8,705 nt of DNA from Paracoccaceae bacterium. Its GTDB lineage: Bacteria; Pseudomonadota; Alphaproteobacteria; Rhodobacterales; Rhodobacteraceae. The DNA lies in contig JAESQH010000037.1 of NCBI GenBank assembly GCA_016765235.1, positions 2,534 to 11,238 of the forward strand, written 5' to 3'. Shown here piece by piece: positions 6,152-8,705 of this stretch. How positions within the stretch are numbered: position 1 is the first letter of the stretch; each line of letters opens with the position of its first letter. Position numbers and translations under genes: made by a program. Under the pieces are notes generated by a model. The model saw nothing but the letters and a program-made list of their open reading frames with translations, did no database searches and was not told where the DNA came from.

Positions 6152-7519
6152 ATGGCTCGTAAATCACAAGAATACGTCTCGCGCTTTCCAGAGGTGACGC
6201 AGGAATGGCTGGATGGCCGTCGCGTCGAAGAGGTTGAATGCATCATCGGTGACTTGGTCGGCATGTCGCGCGGTAAGGCAATGCCATCCAATACTTTTGC
6301 GCGTTCAGATCATACGTTCTTACCACTGTCGATTTTTTACCAGACGGTTTCCGGTGACTACGTGGATATGGAGATCGAAGACCAATGGACGGAATCCGAC
6401 ATGGTTCTGACGCCGGATTATTCCACCGCCGTGGCTGTGCCGTGGTCAGATGACGTGGCGATACAGGTTATCCACGAAGTTCACGATCTGGAGGGAAATC
6501 CGGTTGGTGTTATCCCTCGTAACGTTCTGAAACGCGTGTTGGACCTCTATAAAGCCGAAGGTTGGACGCCCGTTGTAGCACCGGAAATCGAGTTTTATCT
6601 GACCAAACCCAATCTGGACCCTGCCAAACCGATCGAGCCACCGATGGGGCGCACGGGGCGTCGCGTGGTTAGCCGTCAGGCTTATTCAATGATGGCGGTG
6701 GACGATTACGGCCCAGTAATCGACGACATCTATGACTTCTCGGAGGCCGTTGGACTGGAAATCGACACGATCATTCAGGAAGGCGGCGCTGGCCAGATCG
6801 AGATTAACCTCGTGCATGGCGATGCGGTGAAACTGGCCGATCAGGTGTTTTATTTCAAACGCCTTATTCGCGAGGCCGCGTTAAAAAACGATTGTTTCGC
6901 AACCTTCATGGCCAAACCGATGCAAGACGAACCGGGCAGTGCGATGCATATCCACCAATCCGTTCTGGATGAAAACGGGGAGAATATTTTCAGCGACAAG
7001 GACGGCAAGGAAACCGAACTGTTCTATAATTTCATCGCCGGTCAGCAGAAATATATCCCCCACGCCATCAGCTTTTTCGCACCGTACGTAAATTCGTACC
7101 GCCGCTTCGTGGCGTCTGGTTCTGCGCCGATCAATCTGGAATGGGGTACGGACAATCGTACCACGGGTATTCGCATTCCAATTTCCAGCCCTGCCGCGCG
7201 TAGGGTCGAAAACCGTGTTTCGGGTATGGATGCGAACCCGTATTTGGCGCTGGCGGCCTCGCTGGCGTGCGGGTATTTGGGTATGAAACGAGGGTTGAAA
7301 CCGCGTGACGCCCAAACTGGTGAAGCGTATGAACAACCCCGTGCCTTGCCACGAAGCCTGCTAGGGGCGCTCGATCTATTTGACGGCGCGCCGGAATTGG
7401 CAGAAATTCTGGGTGAAGAGTTTTGCCGTGTTTACAAGGCTGTCAAACGTCACGAGGCCGAGGCATTTCTTGAAGTCATCAGCCCGTGGGAGCGGGAGCA
7501 TCTGCTTCTGAACGTTTAA
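6152..7519 (+). CDS. puuA: Gamma-glutamylputrescine synthetase (PuuA-like, glutamine synthetase family)
   Basis: The complete 455-residue enzyme (E. coli PuuA is 472) ligates glutamate to putrescine or a similar amine with ATP, the first committed step of the Puu pathway. Visible motifs are the beta-grasp GDLVGMSRGK (33-42), metal ligands in EIEFYL (145-150), GAGQIEINL (212-220, E217), FMAKPM (252-257), SAMHIHQS (263-270, H266), NSYRR (314-318), NRTTGIRIP (335-343) and RVENR (351-355). No GlnA-type adenylylation tyrosine motif is seen near the C-terminus, as expected for the amine ligases. It starts 26 bases after usp behind a weak GAGAAAG site (6139-6145) and overlaps the next gene as TAATG. 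The following PuuB-like oxidase strongly supports the gamma-glutamylpolyamine role. The exact amine could be another polyamine. It differs clearly from the paralogue at the left edge of the window. Confidence 0.92.
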   Translation: MARKSQEYVSRFPEVTQEWLDGRRVEEVECIIGDLVGMSRGKAMPSNTFARSDHTFLPLSIFYQTVSGDYVDMEIEDQWTESDMVLTPDYSTAVAVPWSDDVAIQVIHEVHDLEGNPVGVIPRNVLKRVLDLYKAEGWTPVVAPEIEFYLTKPNLDPAKPIEPPMGRTGRRVVSRQAYSMMAVDDYGPVIDDIYDFSEAVGLEIDTIIQEGGAGQIEINLVHGDAVKLADQVFYFKRLIREAALKNDCFATFMAKPMQDEPGSAMHIHQSVLDENGENIFSDKDGKETELFYNFIAGQQKYIPHAISFFAPYVNSYRRFVASGSAPINLEWGTDNRTTGIRIPISSPAARRVENRVSGMDANPYLALAASLACGYLGMKRGLKPRDAQTGEAYEQPRALPRSLLGALDLFDGAPELAEILGEEFCRVYKAVKRHEAEAFLEVISPWEREHLLLNV

Positions 7520-8705
7520 TGGATTTACTAACTGTTAATGATCGCGCCGGGGAATATCCGGCGTCTTACTATGCAGCGTCCGCACAGCTACTGGACAAAT
7601 TTCCGGCGCTGTCCAGTGACGAAATATGCGATGTTTGCGTCGTTGGGGCAGGGTATACGGGCCTGTCTACAGCGCTCCATTTGGCGGAGCGCGGGTATGA
7701 AGTGATATTGTTGGAGGCCCAGCGTCTGGGGTTCGGGGCATCGGGTCGCAATGGTGGGCAGGTCGGATCGGGTCAACGCGTAGAGCAGGATGATCTTGAG
7801 AAGATGGTCGGCAAAGATCACGCCCGTGCGCTTTGGGATATGGGCGAGGAGTCGAAGTCTACCGTTCGCGACTTGATTGCGAAGCACGACATTGCCTGCG
7901 GATACAAGCCGGGCGTTCTGCACGCGGAGCTGAAGCGCAAACATTTGCGTCATACGCAAGCGTATGTCGAAAAACTGCAAACCGAGTATGGGTACGAGCA
8001 GATCGAATACATGGAGGAGGCCTCGCTTCGCTCGGCGGTCGGGAGTGACGCATATTGCGGTGGTTCCATGGACTGGGGTGCCGGGCATTTGCATCCGCTA
8101 AATTTCGCGTTGGGGCTGGCGAGGGCATGCAAGGCGGCTGGCGTACGGATATTTGAAGATACGCTTGTGACCAAAATTAGACGTGGCGAACCAGCCGAGG
8201 TTATCAGCGAAGCAGGCAAAGTTGCCGCTAAATTCGTGGCGCTGGGGGCGAACGGATATCTTGGTAATCTGGAACCGCAGGTCGCAGCGCGGGTAATGCC
8301 GATCAACAACTTTATCGTGGCCACCGAACCTTTGGGCGAGGAGATGGCCCGAAACTTGATCCGAGATGATATTGCGATTGCCGACAGCAAATTTGTCGTA
8401 AACTATTTCCGCTTATCCGAAGACAACCGCATGCTGTTTGGAGGCGGTGAGAGTTACGGATATAGGTTCCCAAAAAACCTTGCCGAAAAAGCCCGTAAAC
8501 CAATGTTGGAAATCTATCCGCAACTGGCCGACGCCCACATTGATTATGCTTGGGGTGGGACGTTGGGAATTACCATGAACCGTATGCCGGATTTCCGACG
8601 TTTAAGCCCCAATATTCTATCAGCTTCTGGATATTCCGGTCACGGTGTGGCAATGGCGACATTGGCGGGAAAACTGATGGAAGAGGCGATAAGCGGCACG
8701 GCGGA
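7519..8705 (+). CDS. puuB: Gamma-glutamylputrescine oxidase (PuuB-like FAD-dependent oxidoreductase), 3' end missing
   Basis: The ATG at 7519 overlaps the puuA stop (TAATG), and the frame stays open to the window edge. About 395 residues are visible; E. coli PuuB has 426, so roughly 30-40 are missing. The N-terminal SYYAASA (16-22) is a PuuB-type signature. The dinucleotide-binding GAGYTG (43-48) with E66 in LLEA, and GASGRNGGQ (73-81), bind FAD. YSGHGV (372-377) is the C-terminal flavin-contact segment of DAO-family oxidases. The enzyme oxidises gamma-glutamylputrescine to gamma-glutamyl-aminobutyraldehyde with H2O2 and ammonia release. No Shine-Dalgarno is evident next to the ATG, so translation is probably coupled to puuA. 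PuuC and PuuD partners are not in view and may follow. A related glycine/D-amino-acid-type oxidase is an alternative, but the pairing with puuA makes PuuB much more likely. Confidence 0.92.
   Translation, partial: MDLLTVNDRAGEYPASYYAASAQLLDKFPALSSDEICDVCVVGAGYTGLSTALHLAERGYEVILLEAQRLGFGASGRNGGQVGSGQRVEQDDLEKMVGKDHARALWDMGEESKSTVRDLIAKHDIACGYKPGVLHAELKRKHLRHTQAYVEKLQTEYGYEQIEYMEEASLRSAVGSDAYCGGSMDWGAGHLHPLNFALGLARACKAAGVRIFEDTLVTKIRRGEPAEVISEAGKVAAKFVALGANGYLGNLEPQVAARVMPINNFIVATEPLGEEMARNLIRDDIAIADSKFVVNYFRLSEDNRMLFGGGESYGYRFPKNLAEKARKPMLEIYPQLADAHIDYAWGGTLGITMNRMPDFRRLSPNILSASGYSGHGVAMATLAGKLMEEAISGTA

Noticed and set aside
7588..8094. Antisense open frame (168 codons) opposite puuB
   Set aside because: The + strand frame has clear FAD-binding motifs and stays open throughout; the antisense product shows no domain or ribosome binding site.

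Overview
The window carries a polyamine import and catabolism cluster. All nine genes read on the + strand, and the two outer ones are cut by the window ends. Gene content and order, moderate GC, and codon use point to an alphaproteobacterium, most likely a marine Rhodobacteraceae/Roseobacter-type organism. That placement is an inference from the look of the proteins, not from a search.

Layout: 1-521 is the C-terminal part of a first PuuA-like gamma-glutamylpolyamine synthetase (glutamine synthetase fold). An AT-rich gap (522-625) with a 20-bp imperfect dyad follows. Then come the four parts of a PotFGHI-type polyamine ABC importer: periplasmic binding protein (626-1714), ATPase (1772-2908) and two permeases (2905-3840 and 3837-4634). 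A perfect 10-bp stem hairpin sits between the binding-protein and ATPase genes. Agmatinase (4631-5593) follows directly. The ATPase, both permeases and agmatinase are joined by three successive 4-base ATGA overlaps. An 88-base gap with a possible promoter precedes a single-domain universal stress protein (5682-6125). A second, complete PuuA-like synthetase (6152-7519) follows, then a PuuB-like FAD-dependent gamma-glutamylputrescine oxidase (from 7519, running off the end), which overlaps it as TAATG.

How it fits together: PotFGHI brings in putrescine or a related amine. Agmatinase makes putrescine (plus urea) from agmatine. A PuuA-type ligase gamma-glutamylates the amine, and PuuB oxidises the product to an aldehyde. 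The next steps of the Puu route, PuuC (aldehyde dehydrogenase) and PuuD (gamma-glutamyl-GABA hydrolase), are not in the window and may lie beyond it. The points most worth a second look are three ligand-pocket substitutions in the PotF-like protein, the pair of divergent PuuA paralogues around the transporter, the universal stress protein placed between agmatinase and PuuA, and the hairpin after potF. No mobile element, CRISPR array, rRNA or tRNA was seen.
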